A stretch of 64,000 nt of DNA from Leptotrichia sp. oral taxon 498 (GCF_002240055.1 NZ_CP016753.1:1674001-1738000); one strand, 5' to 3'; positions 45,101 to 56,181 are shown, numbered from the stretch's first letter. The notes: generated from the sequence alone by a model not told the origin. A program made the numbers and translations.

Positions 45101-47489
45101 AGTAGGAAATGATACAGTATTTATTTATTCTGCCGATAAATTTGGAACAATTACAAATAATACTGCACTCTCTTCTACTGGAAGTAATAACTACGGTATT
45201 TATTCGGCACAAGATGTTATAAATAACGCAAATATTAATTATTCCAGTGGAGTTGGAAATGTGGCAATTTACAGTACCAATGGAACAATTACAAATAATG
45301 CAATAATTGATGTAAGCGCTTCTGACACGATTACCGATCCAGACAATAAAAAATATGGAATTGGTATGGCTACAGGATATTATAACGAAAATACAAGAAG
45401 TGTTACAAATCAAGGTACAATTATAAATAATGGAACAATAAATGTTACAAAAGATGGAAGTATTGGAATGTATGCAGTTGGAAGCGGTTCAATTGCCATA
45501 AACAGTGCAACAGGTGTAATTAACCTAGATGGAAATAACACAACTGGAATGTACATAGATAAAAATGCAGTTGGTATAAATTATGGAACTATTCAAACTG
45601 TTGCAAATTCAAGTGGAACTGGAATAATAGGAGTAGTTGTTGCAAATGGTGGAATAATAAAAAACTACGGACAAATTATTATTTCAGGGAATGGAAATGT
45701 TGGGATTTACAAACAAAATGCAAATCCGTCAAGTGTCATGGAAGGTGAAACTGATCCAGTGACTGGAGCAAGAGGAACAATAACTGCGACAAATGGAGCT
45801 AAAAAAACTGGAACGCCTAACACGGATACAAGTAAAAGAATAAAAGGCTTGGAGATTCAAGCAAGGGGACTTAGTCCAGTAGTTATAAAAAGAAATAATA
45901 TTGTTGTAACGCCAGATACTGTAGATACAGTGGCTGCAACGCCACAGCCAAATTATGTAACTGTGAACTCTAAATTAGTAAATTTAGGAGAAATTCCAAA
46001 TACTGCAAGAAGTGGAAATGGGAATAAAAATTTGGGAACAATCACATCTATTGGAATGTATGTTGATACTTCAGGAGTGAATTATACAAATCCAATAAAG
46101 GGAATACAATATTTAAAAGGCTTGGAAAAAATTGATCTGATTTTTGGGAGTGAAGCAGCCAGCTATACAAACGCAAAAGATATAAAAGTGGCAAATAACA
46201 TTTTGGAACCATATAATAAAGCAATATTGGAAGCAGTAAATCTGGGAGTAGATGCAGAATGGATATTAAATTCTGGAAATTTAAACTGGATAGCTACGGC
46301 TACACAAAAATCTGACAGTACATTGAGTGCAGTTTATTTATCAAAAATACCATATACTTCTTATGCTTTGGACGGTGATACTGATAATTATAATTTTTTA
46401 GATGGTTTAGAACAGAGATATGGAGTTGATTGGTATGGAGATAGAGGTTCAAGAGAAAAAATATTATTTAATAAATTAAATGATTTAGGAAAATCTGAAA
46501 CTAAAATATTCACACAAGCTGTTGATGAAATGAAAGGTCATGAGTATTCAAATACCCAACATAGAATAAAAGAAACAACAGATATATTGTCAAAAGAATT
46601 TGAATATTTAAGAAAAGATTGGAGAAATCCATCTAAACAAAATAATAAAATCAAAGTATTCGGTCAAAAAAATGAATATGAGACAGATACTGCTGGAATA
46701 ATTGATTATACAAGCAATGCTTATGGAGTAGCCTATGTTCACGAAGATGAAACGGTTAAAATGGGAGATTCGCAAGGATGGTATGCAGGAGCTGTTAAAA
46801 ATCATTTTAAGTTTGAAGATTTGGGTGGTTCAAGAGAAAATCAAACTATGATAAAAGCGGGATTATTTAAAACAATGTCGCCTGCAAATGACCACAATGG
46901 CTCACTTAGATGGACCGTTGCAGCAGATATGTTTGGTGGAATTGACGAAATGAAACGTCGATATTGGATAGTTGATGATATATTCAATGCTAGATCTGAT
47001 TATTATTCTTATGGAACTTCTTTAAAAACAGAATTAGAATATGATATAAGACTTAGTGAGAGAGCTCATTTGAGACCTTATGGAGCCTTGAAAATGGAAT
47101 ATGGGAAATTTACGAATATAAAAGAAGATGATGGAGAAATTAGATTAAAAATAGATTCAAATGATTATTTTTCAGTAAAACCAGAAATTGGAGCAGAATT
47201 TAAATATATTCAACCATTAGCATTAAGGACACAACTCTCTGTGGGATTATCAGCCGCTTTCGAAAATGAGCTAGGAAGATTAGATGATGTAAATAATAAG
47301 GCAAAAGTAAGATATACAGCAGCAGATTGGTATAATTTAAGAAATGAAAAAGAAAATAAACATGGTAATGGAAAATTTGACTTGAATATCGGATTAGACA
47401 ATACAAGATTTGGAATGACGTTAAATGCTGGATATGATACCAATGGAAAAAATATAAGAAGTGGAATAGGATTTAGAGCAATTTATTAG
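42107..47489 (+). pseudogene. Second autotransporter gene, 5' end decayed
   Basis: The 3' part (from ~42374, open to 47489; at least 1656 residues) encodes a passenger plus complete beta-barrel ending GIGFRAIY, closely related to the first autotransporter. The 5' end is broken. TTG 42107 begins SNNLENLKKELKSFAKQ, matching the first gene's N-terminal domain, but after 19 codons the match ends and the frame stops at ~42174. A different frame carries passenger-like sequence from ~42163 to a stop at ~42380. A third frame then continues to the end; adding one T in the TTTT at ~42371 would rejoin these two. So there is a deletion of the signal region, a lost ATG and a frameshift. Without its export signal the product cannot be secreted as it stands. 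It may be a silent donor for the neighbouring gene. Confidence 0.8.
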
Positions 47490-47546
47490 AAAATTAATTC
47501 AAAAAAATCATCATTTTTAAAACAACTTTTTATAAAAAATTTTTTG

Positions 47547-47575
47547 TTGAAAAAATACAAAAAGTATGATATAAT
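47547..47575 (+). promoter_or_regulatory. Promoter of the rimP-nusA-infB operon
   Basis: -35 TTGAAA (47547-47552), 17-bp spacer, -10 TATAAT (47570-47575). Confidence 0.75.
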
Positions 47576-47598
47576 AAACATAAGAAAATAGATTTTTA

Positions 47599-47625
47599 AG
47601 AGAGTGGGTTATTCCCACTCTTTAG
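47599..47625 (+). promoter_or_regulatory. Leader hairpin before rimP
   Basis: AGAGTGGG / CCCACTCT with loop TTATT, a perfect 8-bp stem between the promoter and the rimP ribosome site (AGAGGTGG). Similar GTGGG/CCCAC hairpins precede rimP in many Firmicutes. It could be an attenuator or NusA-responsive element; only a weak T-tract follows. Confidence 0.6.
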
Positions 47626-47646
47626 TTTTAGATACAGAGGTGGCTT

Positions 47647-48135
47647 ATGGAAAAAATTTTGAATGAATTTGAAAAGAAAATCGAATTACATTTGAAAGAA
47701 ATGAATTTAGAACTGGCTGATGTTGAATATGTACGAGATGGCGGTTATAATTATTTGAGAGTTTATGTGGAAAAGGAAGAAGGGGTGACGACATTAGATG
47801 ACTGTATTGACTTTAGCAGAAAAATTGATGGAATTGCCGACGAGCTTATAGATGAGAAGTTTTTTCTGGAAGTTTCAACTCCGGGGATTGAACGTAAACT
47901 GAAAAAAGAAAAAGATTTTGTGCGATTTACTGGAGAAAAGATTAATGTTCACACAAAAAGCAATATTGAAGGAACTAAGAAATTTATTGGAAAATTAGAA
48001 AAATTTGAAAATAGTACAATTTTTATTTCTGATGTGAAGTTGAAAAAAGTAGTTCAAATTCCGCTGGAAAAATTGAAAAAGGCGAATTTGGTGTATGAAA
48101 TACCCAACGGAATATTAGATAGCGAGGAGGATTAG
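47647..48135 (+). CDS. rimP: Ribosome maturation factor RimP
   Basis: 162 residues, the usual size. N-terminal alpha/beta domain with LADVEYVRDGGYNYLRVYVE and the conserved DDCIDFSRKI; the VSTPGIERKLKKEKDF motif leads to the SH3-like C-terminal domain. It assists 30S subunit maturation. First gene of the rimP-nusA-ylxR-infB-rbfA operon, with AGAGGTGG before the ATG. Confidence 0.95.
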   Translation: MEKILNEFEKKIELHLKEMNLELADVEYVRDGGYNYLRVYVEKEEGVTTLDDCIDFSRKIDGIADELIDEKFFLEVSTPGIERKLKKEKDFVRFTGEKINVHTKSNIEGTKKFIGKLEKFENSTIFISDVKLKKVVQIPLEKLKKANLVYEIPNGILDSEED

Positions 48136-48138
48136 AGA

Positions 48139-49254
48139 GTGAAAGGGAAAGACCAAAAAATATTTTTGGAAGCGCTTGATGAATTAGAGAAAGAAAAAGG
48201 GATTTTGAAGGAGGAGCTGCTTGAAACGATAGAAACAGCACTTCTTGCAGCATATAAAAAAAATTATGGGGAAAGGGATAACGTTAAAGTTATAATAAAT
48301 AGAAATAGTGGAGATGTGAAGGTATTTTCACAAAAAAAAGTTGTAGAAGTTGTGGAAAATCCAGATGATGAAATAAGTTTAGAAGATGCAGTTTCGTTGA
48401 AAAAGAGATCAAAATTGGGCGATATTTTGGATTTGGAAATCAATGCGGAAAATTTTAAAAGAAATGCTATTCAAAATGCAAAGCAAATTGTTGTGCAAAA
48501 AGTTAGAGAATGCGAAAAAAGAAATATTTTTAACAAATTTAAAGAAATCGAAAACACAATTGTTTCAGCAAATGTCAGAAAAACCGATGAGAAAGGCAAC
48601 TTATATGTCGATATTAATGGACTTGAAGCGATTATTCCCGCAAAGGAGCTCTCAAGTGTGGATTCTTTTAAGCAAGGGGATAGAATAAAAGTTTTTATCG
48701 GGGAAGTTGAAGAAAATACGAAATTTACAAAGACATTTATTTCAAGAAAATCAGAAGAGCTTTTAAGAGGACTGTTAAAACTTGAAATTCCTGAAATTGA
48801 AGAAGGGATTATTGAAATAAAAAATATCGCCAGAGAAGCTGGAAGCCGTGCTAAGGTCGCAGTTTATTCAAATGATGAAAATCTTGATGTAAAGGGAGCT
48901 TGTATCGGGAAAAATGGTCTTAGAATTCAAAGTGTCATTGATGAACTGGGCGGAGAAAAGATAGATGTTGTACTTTGGGACGAAGATATTAAAGAATTTG
49001 TAAAAAATTCGCTAAATCCAGCGCAAGTTTTATCAGTGGAAATTATTGAAGAGGATGGAGAAAATGAAAAAATTAGTGAAAGCGAAGGCGAAAAAACTGA
49101 TAAAGAGCTTGAAAAAACAAAAATTGCAAGAGTATTTGTTAAAGATGGCCAGCTTTCTCTTGCAATTGGGAAAAAAGGTCAAAATTCAAGACTTGCTGCT
49201 AGACTTTGTGGAATAAAAATTGACATTAATACTGTGGAAGATAGTGAAATATAA
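48139..49254 (+). CDS. nusA: Transcription factor NusA
   Basis: 371 residues starting at GTG 48139, 9 nt after AGGAGG. Order: N-terminal RNA-polymerase-binding domain (~1-125), S1 domain (~130-205), two KH domains (GACIGKNGLRIQSVIDELGGEKIDVV and SLAIGKKGQNSRLAARLCG). An acidic insert (GENEKISESEGEKTDKELEK) splits the region between the KH domains. No C-terminal acidic repeats, as usual outside proteobacteria. Modulates pausing, termination and antitermination. Confidence 0.96.
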   Translation: MKGKDQKIFLEALDELEKEKGILKEELLETIETALLAAYKKNYGERDNVKVIINRNSGDVKVFSQKKVVEVVENPDDEISLEDAVSLKKRSKLGDILDLEINAENFKRNAIQNAKQIVVQKVRECEKRNIFNKFKEIENTIVSANVRKTDEKGNLYVDINGLEAIIPAKELSSVDSFKQGDRIKVFIGEVEENTKFTKTFISRKSEELLRGLLKLEIPEIEEGIIEIKNIAREAGSRAKVAVYSNDENLDVKGACIGKNGLRIQSVIDELGGEKIDVVLWDEDIKEFVKNSLNPAQVLSVEIIEEDGENEKISESEGEKTDKELEKTKIARVFVKDGQLSLAIGKKGQNSRLAARLCGIKIDINTVEDSEI

Positions 49255-49289
49255 GAATAAATTTAAAAATTTAAAGGGAAAAATGAATT

Positions 49290-49802
49290 ATGCCAACTAG
49301 AATGTGTGTCTGCTGTCGAAGAAAAGGTGAAAAGTCTTCTTTTTTCAGAATGGCACAAAGAGATAAAAAATATGTTTTTGACAAAGAAATGAAAATTCAA
49401 GCTCGCGGATTTTATGTCTGCAAAATGAAAGAATGTATTGAGAGATTGTCAAAAAATAAAAAATATGATATTGAGATTCAATGTTTGATAAAAATGTTGG
49501 AAAATATAAAGAAAAATGATATAATTGATATTTTAAAACCGATGAAAAATTCAGATTTTTTTGTCTTTGGAATTGAAGAAAATATTTATTATATAAAAAA
49601 GGAAAAAGTAAAATTAGTTGTAATTCCTCGTGATATAAATAAAAAATATATCGAAGAGTTTTTACATTTACAAAAAAAATATTCTATAAATATTATTTTT
49701 ATCGAAAAAAAAGAAAAATTTATTAAACTTTTTATGCGAGATGTGAATGTCATTGGAATTTTTGATAAAAAAGTAATAAAGGGAATATTAAAAAAAATAT
49801 AA
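49290..49802 (+). CDS. YlxR (RnpM)-L7Ae-like fusion protein
   Basis: 170 residues. Residues 1-~75 are a YlxR/DUF448 domain (PTRMCVCCRRK, SFFRMA, ARGFYVCKMKECIERL). The remainder (~85-170) has the alpha/beta pattern of the L7Ae/YlxQ family (VKLVVIPRDIN, INIIFIEKKEK). In Bacillus the two are separate adjacent genes (ylxR, ylxQ) in the same operon position; here they are one polypeptide. YlxR binds RNase P RNA in Bacillus. Likely an RNA-binding protein working with NusA and IF-2. Confidence 0.85.
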   Translation: MPTRMCVCCRRKGEKSSFFRMAQRDKKYVFDKEMKIQARGFYVCKMKECIERLSKNKKYDIEIQCLIKMLENIKKNDIIDILKPMKNSDFFVFGIEENIYYIKKEKVKLVVIPRDINKKYIEEFLHLQKKYSINIIFIEKKEKFIKLFMRDVNVIGIFDKKVIKGILKKI

Positions 49803-49834
49803 AAATACACTGAAGAAAGTGGAGGTGATCTTGG

Positions 49835-52627
49835 ATGAAAAAAGTACATGAATTGGCAAAAGAGATGGGCTACATAGGAACTGCAAAATTTATTGAAGAT
49901 ATTGCTAGATTGGGAGTAAATAAAAAACATCATATGAATGTTTTGACGTCTGAAGAAGAAGAACTCATAAAGAAAAATTTTTCAAAAGAAAAAAAAGAAG
50001 TTGAATCTATAAAAGAAAAAAATTTGAAAAAGAAGGAAACTGCGCAGAAAAACGAGCAAAATCTTAAAGAAAATCAAAAGAAAATGGAGATGAAAGTTAA
50101 TTTGAGCAATCAAAATATAAATAAAAATTTGAATAAACAAAGTAGAGAAAATAATAAAGATAGTAGAAATTCTGGAAATAGAGATAATAGAGAAAATAGA
50201 AACTTTAAAGATAACGACAAAAATTCTGACAGTAAAAATTTTAGAAAAGATAGACCGTTTAATAGAGACAATAGAGACAACAATAGAAATTTTGGAAATA
50301 AAGATAACAGAAATTTTAGAGACAATGACAGAAATTCTGAAAATAAAAACTTTAGAAAAGATAGACCGTTTAATAGAGACAATAGAGACAACAATAGAAA
50401 TTTTGGAAATAAAGATAACAGAAATTTTAGAGACAATGACAGAAATTCTGAAAATAAAAACTTTAGAAAAGATAGACCGTTTAATAAAGATAATAGAGAC
50501 AACAGGGAAAATAGAAACTTTGGAAATAAAGATAACAGAAATTTTAGAGACAATGACAGAAATTCTGAAAATAAAAACTTTAAAAAAGATAGACCGTTTA
50601 ATAAAGATAATAGAGACAACAGGGAAAATAGAAACTTTGGTGCAAAAAAAGAGATTCAGACTGACATCATAGCTACGCCTGTCGCTGAAAAAGGAAAAAA
50701 TAGCGGAAAAGGTAAAGGAAAATTTGAAAAGAAAAAATATGAAAAAAATAGAAGAGACAGAGAAGAAAAAGAACTTCGTTCAGATTTTAGAAGGGATGAC
50801 AGAAAGAAAAAGAAAAATAAAAAACAGGAAAAAGCTGTAAAAGACGAAATTGTGAGAATTGAAGGAGAATCTATCGGAATGATAACTATTGGAGAAGAAA
50901 TAGTTATTAAAGATTTGGCTGAAAAATTAGGAATTAATATTTCAGACATAATTAAAAAATTCTTTATGGAAGGTAAAATGCTTACTGCAAATGCAATTTT
51001 AACTTTTGAAGAAGCTGAAGAAGTGGCGCTTGACTATGATGTAATTGTGGAAAAAGAAGAAATTGAAGAAATTAGTTACGGTGAAAAATATCACTTGGAA
51101 ACTGAGGACAGTGAAAAAGACTTGGTTACAAGAGCGCCTGTAATTACTATAATGGGGCATGTTGACCATGGGAAAACTTCACTGCTTGACGCACTTAGAC
51201 ATACAAATGTAATTGAAGGAGAAGCTGGAGGAATCACTCAAAAAATTGGTGCTTATCAGGTGAACTGGAAAGGTCAGAAAATAACATTTATTGATACTCC
51301 TGGACACGAAGCGTTTACTGAAATGAGAGCTCGTGGAGCAAATATTACAGATATTTCGATTTTGATTGTAGCGGCAGACGATGGGGTTAAACCTCAAACT
51401 GTGGAAGCAATTTCCCACGCCAAAGAAGCTGGAGTACCTATAATTGTTGCAATTAATAAAATTGATAAGCCAGGTGCGGATCCGATAAAAGTTAGGACTG
51501 AGTTGACAGAATATGGACTTATGTCGCCTGAATGGGGTGGAACTACTGAATTTGTAGAAATTTCAGCTAAGAAAAAAATTAACTTGGAAGAACTTTTGGA
51601 AACAATTTTGATTACGGCTGAATTAGAAGAGTTAAAAGCAAATCCTAAGAAAAGACCAAAGGCAGTTGTCGTAGAGTCGAGATTAGATCCGAAAATGGGA
51701 GCAGTTGCCGATGTTTTAGTACAAGAAGGAACGCTTAAAATAGGAGATATTTTTGTTGCGGGAGAAGCGCACGGAAGAGTTCGTTCGATGGTTGATGACA
51801 GAGGTAAAAAGATTAATAAAGCTCTAATTTCTCAACCAGTTGAAATTACTGGATTCAATGTCGTTCCAAACGCTGGGGATATTTTGTATGGTGTGGAAAG
51901 TGACAAACATGCTAAGAAAATAGTCGAAGATTTCATTCGTGAGAAAAAAGTCAATGATCAGAACAAGAAAAAACACATTTCACTTGAAAGTTTGTCTCAG
52001 GAATTGGAAGAGCAGGAATTAAAAGAGTTGAAATGTATTATAAGAGCGGATTCCAAAGGGTCTGTTGAAGCGTTGAGAGAGTCGCTTGAAAAATTGAATA
52101 ATGAAAAAGTTGTTGTAAATATAATTCAAGGAAGTGCTGGAGCGGTAACAGAAGGAGATGTGAAACTTGCTGAAGCGTCAAATGCGATAATTATTGCATT
52201 TGGAGTAAGACCAACTACACCAGCTAGAATTATTGCAGAAAAAGTTGGAGTGGAAATTAGAAACTACAATGTAATTTATCATGCAACAGAAGAAATCGAA
52301 AAAGCGATGAACGGAATGCTTGATCCTGAATACAAAGAAGTATATTTTGGAAGAATTGAAGTTAAACAGGTGTTTAAAGTGTCAAATGTTGGAAATATTG
52401 CTGGAGCAATTGTTGTTGACGGAAAAGTTACAAAAGATTCTAAAATTCGTGTGATTCGTGACGGAATAATCATTTTTGACGGAGAATTAGGTTCACTTAA
52501 GAGATTTAAAGATGATGTGAAAGAAGTTGCAACTGGACAGGAATGTGGAATTGGAATACAGGACTTTAACGACATAAAAGCGGGAGATATTATCGAATCA
52601 TACATCATGGAAGAAATTCCTAGATAG
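49835..52627 (+). CDS. infB: Translation initiation factor IF-2
   Basis: 930 residues. N-terminal IF2_N helix ([20 protein letters not shown]), then a long Lys/Asn/Arg-rich linker with near-identical tandem repeats (~135-268). A second IF2_N-like domain (~340-410) follows. The G domain has G1 GHVDHGKTS (~441), DTPGHEAF and NKIDKPGAD, and domains II-IV close the protein. Delivers initiator tRNA to the 30S subunit. GGAGGTGATCTTGG precedes the ATG. The repeats are the unusual part; the catalytic core is standard. Confidence 0.96.
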   Translation: MKKVHELAKEMGYIGTAKFIEDIARLGVNKKHHMNVLTSEEEELIKKNFSKEKKEVESIKEKNLKKKETAQKNEQNLKENQKKMEMKVNLSNQNINKNLNKQSRENNKDSRNSGNRDNRENRNFKDNDKNSDSKNFRKDRPFNRDNRDNNRNFGNKDNRNFRDNDRNSENKNFRKDRPFNRDNRDNNRNFGNKDNRNFRDNDRNSENKNFRKDRPFNKDNRDNRENRNFGNKDNRNFRDNDRNSENKNFKKDRPFNKDNRDNRENRNFGAKKEIQTDIIATPVAEKGKNSGKGKGKFEKKKYEKNRRDREEKELRSDFRRDDRKKKKNKKQEKAVKDEIVRIEGESIGMITIGEEIVIKDLAEKLGINISDIIKKFFMEGKMLTANAILTFEEAEEVALDYDVIVEKEEIEEISYGEKYHLETEDSEKDLVTRAPVITIMGHVDHGKTSLLDALRHTNVIEGEAGGITQKIGAYQVNWKGQKITFIDTPGHEAFTEMRARGANITDISILIVAADDGVKPQTVEAISHAKEAGVPIIVAINKIDKPGADPIKVRTELTEYGLMSPEWGGTTEFVEISAKKKINLEELLETILITAELEELKANPKKRPKAVVVESRLDPKMGAVADVLVQEGTLKIGDIFVAGEAHGRVRSMVDDRGKKINKALISQPVEITGFNVVPNAGDILYGVESDKHAKKIVEDFIREKKVNDQNKKKHISLESLSQELEEQELKELKCIIRADSKGSVEALRESLEKLNNEKVVVNIIQGSAGAVTEGDVKLAEASNAIIIAFGVRPTTPARIIAEKVGVEIRNYNVIYHATEEIEKAMNGMLDPEYKEVYFGRIEVKQVFKVSNVGNIAGAIVVDGKVTKDSKIRVIRDGIIIFDGELGSLKRFKDDVKEVATGQECGIGIQDFNDIKAGDIIESYIMEEIPR
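50237..50640 (+). repeat. In-frame tandem repeats in the IF-2 linker
   Basis: Units begin at 50237, 50348, 50459 and 50576 with NF(R/K)KDRPFN. Periods are 111, 111 and 117 bp (37, 37 and 39 residues), nearly identical in DNA. All are multiples of three, so copy-number change would keep the frame. Confidence 0.9.
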
Positions 52628-52698
52628 TCATTTTAAAAAATTTAAATAAAATTTTATCAAATATTTAGCAGAAAAATTTTTGGGGAAGGAGGGGAAAA

Positions 52699-53052
52699 AT
52701 GAACGAGAGAAGAAGACAAGGACTTGAAAAAGAAATTTCAAGAATTATTGGAATGACGCTTTTGACAGATATTGAGAATGAAAAAATAAAAAATCTTGTG
52801 TCGATTCATAAAGTTGAGTTGACAAAGGATGGTCGTTATCTCGATTTGACTTTTTCTATATTGGATTTAAAAAACAATGTAAATAAAGAAAAAATTGAAG
52901 AAGATTTGAATAAGTTAAAAGGATTTTTCAGAAAAAAAATTGGTTCACATCTTTCGATAAGATTTGTTCCAGAAGTGAGAATTCATATGGATAGCAGTGT
53001 TGAGTATGGAGTGAAGATATCATCAATATTAAATGATATTAAAAAAAATTAA
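52699..53052 (+). CDS. rbfA: Ribosome-binding factor A
   Basis: 117 residues with the KH-type fold pattern of RbfA: RRQGLEKEISRII near the N-terminus, VSIHKVELTKDGRYLDLTFS, and the C-terminal SIRFVPEVRIHMDSSVEYG. A cold-response factor for 16S rRNA 5' helix maturation. AAGGAGGGG precedes the ATG. Confidence 0.95.
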   Translation: MNERRRQGLEKEISRIIGMTLLTDIENEKIKNLVSIHKVELTKDGRYLDLTFSILDLKNNVNKEKIEEDLNKLKGFFRKKIGSHLSIRFVPEVRIHMDSSVEYGVKISSILNDIKKN

Positions 53053-53086
53053 TAATATATTAATTTAGAAAGCGATTTAATTTGTG

Positions 53087-54766
53087 ATGAAATGGGAATT
53101 AAAAAAATATGATATAAAATATTTAGCGAAAAAAAGTTCAGAATTTAGTAAAAGTAAATTGATTACGAGACTTTTGCTGAATAGGGGCATTGATACACGA
53201 AAAAAAGTTGAAAAATTTTTAAATACGAGTGAAAATGACTTACTAGATCCATTTTTGTTTGAAAATATGGAAAAAGTCGTTGAAAGAATAAAAGTAGCAA
53301 AATTAAAAAAAGAAAAGATTGTAATTTACGGAGATTATGATGTAGATGGAATTTCAGGAGTCGCGTATTTAGTTATTATGCTAAGAAAATTGGGTTTAAA
53401 TATTGACTACTATATTCCAAATCGTGTGCATGAGGGTTTTGGAATAAATAGATCCACGCTGAATTTTTTGAAGCGAAGAGATACAAAATTATTTATTACA
53501 GTTGACATTTCTATAAATAGTCGTGAAGAAATAATGCTGTTAAAAAAAAATGGAATTGACATAATCGTGACAGACCACCACAGACAAACAACCATTTGTG
53601 ATGAAATGGAAATTTTGACAATTAATCCCAAAATAAGTAAAAGTTATCCAAATAAATATTTATCTGGAGCTGGAGTCGCCTTTAAAGTGGCTTGTGCCAT
53701 TTATGAGAGATCTGGAATGAGTAAAAAGATACTTTATGATTACTTGGATATTGTTATGATTGGGACGGTTGCAGATGTAGTTCCGATGGTCAATGAAAAT
53801 AGATTTATTATAAAAAAAGGATTAAATAATATAAAAAAAACGAAAATAAAAGGTTTAAAGTATATTATTAATTATTTGAAAATAAATCCGAAAAATATTA
53901 CGACGAGTGATATTGGATTTTTGATTGCACCAATTTTTAATGCTCTTGGAAGAATTGACAACTCAAAAATTGTAGTAAACTTTTTTATTCAGGAAGATGA
54001 TTTTAAATTGATTTCCATTATTGAAGAAATGAAAAAAGCTAATAAAATACGGCGTTACTTGGAAAATGAAATTTACAATGAAATTGAAGAAAAAATACAA
54101 AGGTTAAATAGACCCAAATATATTTTTATGAAAAGCAGAAGTTGGCATTCTGGCGTTGTTGGTGTCGTTTGCTCAAGAATTTCCATAAAATATAATATAC
54201 CTGTCATTTTAGTTTCAATAAAAAATGGGTACGGAAAGGCATCTTGCCGAAGTATTGAAGGAATTAATATTTTTGATATGTTAAAAGAAATTTCTACAAA
54301 ATTGGAGCGGTTTGGAGGACATGATTTGGCGGCTGGTTTTTTGGTTTCGGAAAAATATCTTTTTGAAGTGGAGAGATATTTGCGGCAAAGATTGGTCAGA
54401 AAAAATCGGGAAGATGTGGAAAAGATTTTAAATGTGGATTCTTGGTTAAATATTAAAAGTATTAATAAGAAAAAATTATGTGATATAAATAGACTTGCTC
54501 CATTTGGCCTAGACAATCCAGAGCCAAATTTTATTGACACAGAAGTCGAATTTATAGGAATTTCAAAATTTGGAATAAATAATCGGCACTTTAAAGGATT
54601 TGCCAAAAAAAATGACAGGGTTATTTCTGTGATTGGATATAATTTGGGGCATAAATTAAAAGCAAAAAGCGAAAATGAAAGAAAGTACCGAGTTATTTAT
54701 ACTCCAATATTTAAATCGGTTCATTCTGATTTGTATATCGAACTCAGAATAAAAGATTTCATTTAA
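53087..54766 (+). CDS. recJ: Single-stranded-DNA exonuclease RecJ
   Basis: 559 residues from ATG 53087 (GTG 53084 adjacent; no strong ribosome site). DHH-family motifs: VIYGDYDVDGISG, ITVDISIN, IIVTDHHRQ. The DHHA1 domain shows RFGGHDLAAGFLV and a C-terminal OB-like region follows. Degrades ssDNA 5'->3' in recombination and repair. It trails the rbfA gene by 34 bp and is probably in the same transcript. Confidence 0.93.
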   Translation: MKWELKKYDIKYLAKKSSEFSKSKLITRLLLNRGIDTRKKVEKFLNTSENDLLDPFLFENMEKVVERIKVAKLKKEKIVIYGDYDVDGISGVAYLVIMLRKLGLNIDYYIPNRVHEGFGINRSTLNFLKRRDTKLFITVDISINSREEIMLLKKNGIDIIVTDHHRQTTICDEMEILTINPKISKSYPNKYLSGAGVAFKVACAIYERSGMSKKILYDYLDIVMIGTVADVVPMVNENRFIIKKGLNNIKKTKIKGLKYIINYLKINPKNITTSDIGFLIAPIFNALGRIDNSKIVVNFFIQEDDFKLISIIEEMKKANKIRRYLENEIYNEIEEKIQRLNRPKYIFMKSRSWHSGVVGVVCSRISIKYNIPVILVSIKNGYGKASCRSIEGINIFDMLKEISTKLERFGGHDLAAGFLVSEKYLFEVERYLRQRLVRKNREDVEKILNVDSWLNIKSINKKKLCDINRLAPFGLDNPEPNFIDTEVEFIGISKFGINNRHFKGFAKKNDRVISVIGYNLGHKLKAKSENERKYRVIYTPIFKSVHSDLYIELRIKDFI

Positions 54767-54851
54767 AAAATATATAAAAAAATTATTTTAAGTAATAAAT
54801 TAATTAAATTTAATTAATATATAAAATAAAAAAATTAGGAGGAAAAATTAA

Positions 54852-56138
54852 ATGGCAGTAAAAAAATTAGATGAAACAACTTACGAAGTATCAGCAGTTA
54901 GAGAAGGAGAAGAATTTAAACACTTAAAAGAACATGTTTTAGTGCATTTTAAAGATGCTAAAGTGGATGGATTCAGACCTGGACATGTACCTGCAAATGT
55001 TATTGAAAAAAAATTTAAAAAAGAAATTGACGGAGAAATTTTAAATCACATAATATCTGATGAATATCAAAAAGCAGTTGCAGAAAATGAATTAAAGCCA
55101 ATTGCAGATATAAAATTAGAAAAATATGAAATTCAAGCAGACAAAGCTGAAGTTGTATTTACAATTCCTGTATTACCTGCGTTTGAATTGGGACAATATA
55201 AAGGACTAGAAGTTGAAAAAGAAAACTTTGAAGTAACTGATGAAAAAGTGAACGAAGAAATTGAAGGAATGAGAAAAAATGCTTCTAAATTAAAAGAAGT
55301 TCCTGAAAATGAAGAAGCTAAAAACGATGATGTTGTAAATATTAATTTTGAAGGATTTGTTGACGGAGTTGCATTTGACGGTGGAAAAGCCGAAGGATAT
55401 GACTTGACTTTGGGATCTCATAGCTTTATTGACACTTTTGAAGACCAAATCGTAGGACACAAGAAAAATGACGAATTTGATGTAAATGTTAAGTTCCCTG
55501 AAGCATATCATGCGGAAAACTTAAAAGGAAAACCTGCTTTATTTAAAGTAAAGGTAAATTCTATTAAAAGAAAAGAAGAAGCTGAATTAAACGATGATTT
55601 GGCAAAAGAATTAGGATTTGAATCAGTTGACGACATGAGAGCTAAAACTAGAGAAAATATTACAAAAAGAGAAGAAGCTAGAGTAGAAAACGAATTTAAA
55701 AATAAAATAATCGAAAAAGTTGTTGACGGAACAAATGTTGAAGCTCCAAGAGCACTAGTTGACAGAGAAATTGAATTCCAAATTAATAGATTTGCACAAC
55801 AATTGCAAATGCAAGGAATTAACTTGAGTCAATATTTCCAAATGACTGGTCAAACTATTGACAAAATGAGAGAAGATTCAAGAGAAATGGCAGAAAAATC
55901 TGTTAAAACCGAATTAGTTCTTTCTGAAATTTCAAAAGTTGAAAATATCACAGTTACTGACGAAGAAGTTGATAACGAATTTGAAGTAATGGCTACAATG
56001 TATGGAATGGATAAAGAATCAATGTTAAATGAAGTTAAAAAATCAGGGAATTACCAAAGATTTGCCGATGAAGCAAAATATAGATTGGTAAACAAAAAAA
56101 CTATTGATTTATTGGTAAAAGAAACTAAAGTAAAGTAA
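54852..56138 (+). CDS. tig: Trigger factor
   Basis: 428 residues. N-terminal ribosome-binding domain with VDGFRPGHVPANVIEKKF (the family signature GFRxGxxP), FKBP-type prolyl isomerase domain (~160-245, with NFEGFVDGVAFDGG), and the helical C-terminal chaperone domain. Binds nascent chains at the ribosome exit. AGGAGG precedes the ATG. Located upstream of clpP-clpX-lon, a common arrangement. Confidence 0.95.
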   Translation: MAVKKLDETTYEVSAVREGEEFKHLKEHVLVHFKDAKVDGFRPGHVPANVIEKKFKKEIDGEILNHIISDEYQKAVAENELKPIADIKLEKYEIQADKAEVVFTIPVLPAFELGQYKGLEVEKENFEVTDEKVNEEIEGMRKNASKLKEVPENEEAKNDDVVNINFEGFVDGVAFDGGKAEGYDLTLGSHSFIDTFEDQIVGHKKNDEFDVNVKFPEAYHAENLKGKPALFKVKVNSIKRKEEAELNDDLAKELGFESVDDMRAKTRENITKREEARVENEFKNKIIEKVVDGTNVEAPRALVDREIEFQINRFAQQLQMQGINLSQYFQMTGQTIDKMREDSREMAEKSVKTELVLSEISKVENITVTDEEVDNEFEVMATMYGMDKESMLNEVKKSGNYQRFADEAKYRLVNKKTIDLLVKETKVK

Positions 56139-56181
56139 GATAATAATTTAGTAAATCTTAATTATTATATATTTTGATTTT

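Noticed and set aside
50110-50619. 169-residue minus-strand ORF rich in Leu/Ser
   Set aside because: It is the antisense of the IF-2 repeats; the open frame results from the repeated codons and it has no ribosome site.
50237-50640. CRISPR-like regular repeats
   Set aside because: Units are contiguous, 111-117 bp and coding in frame with IF-2; there are no spacers.
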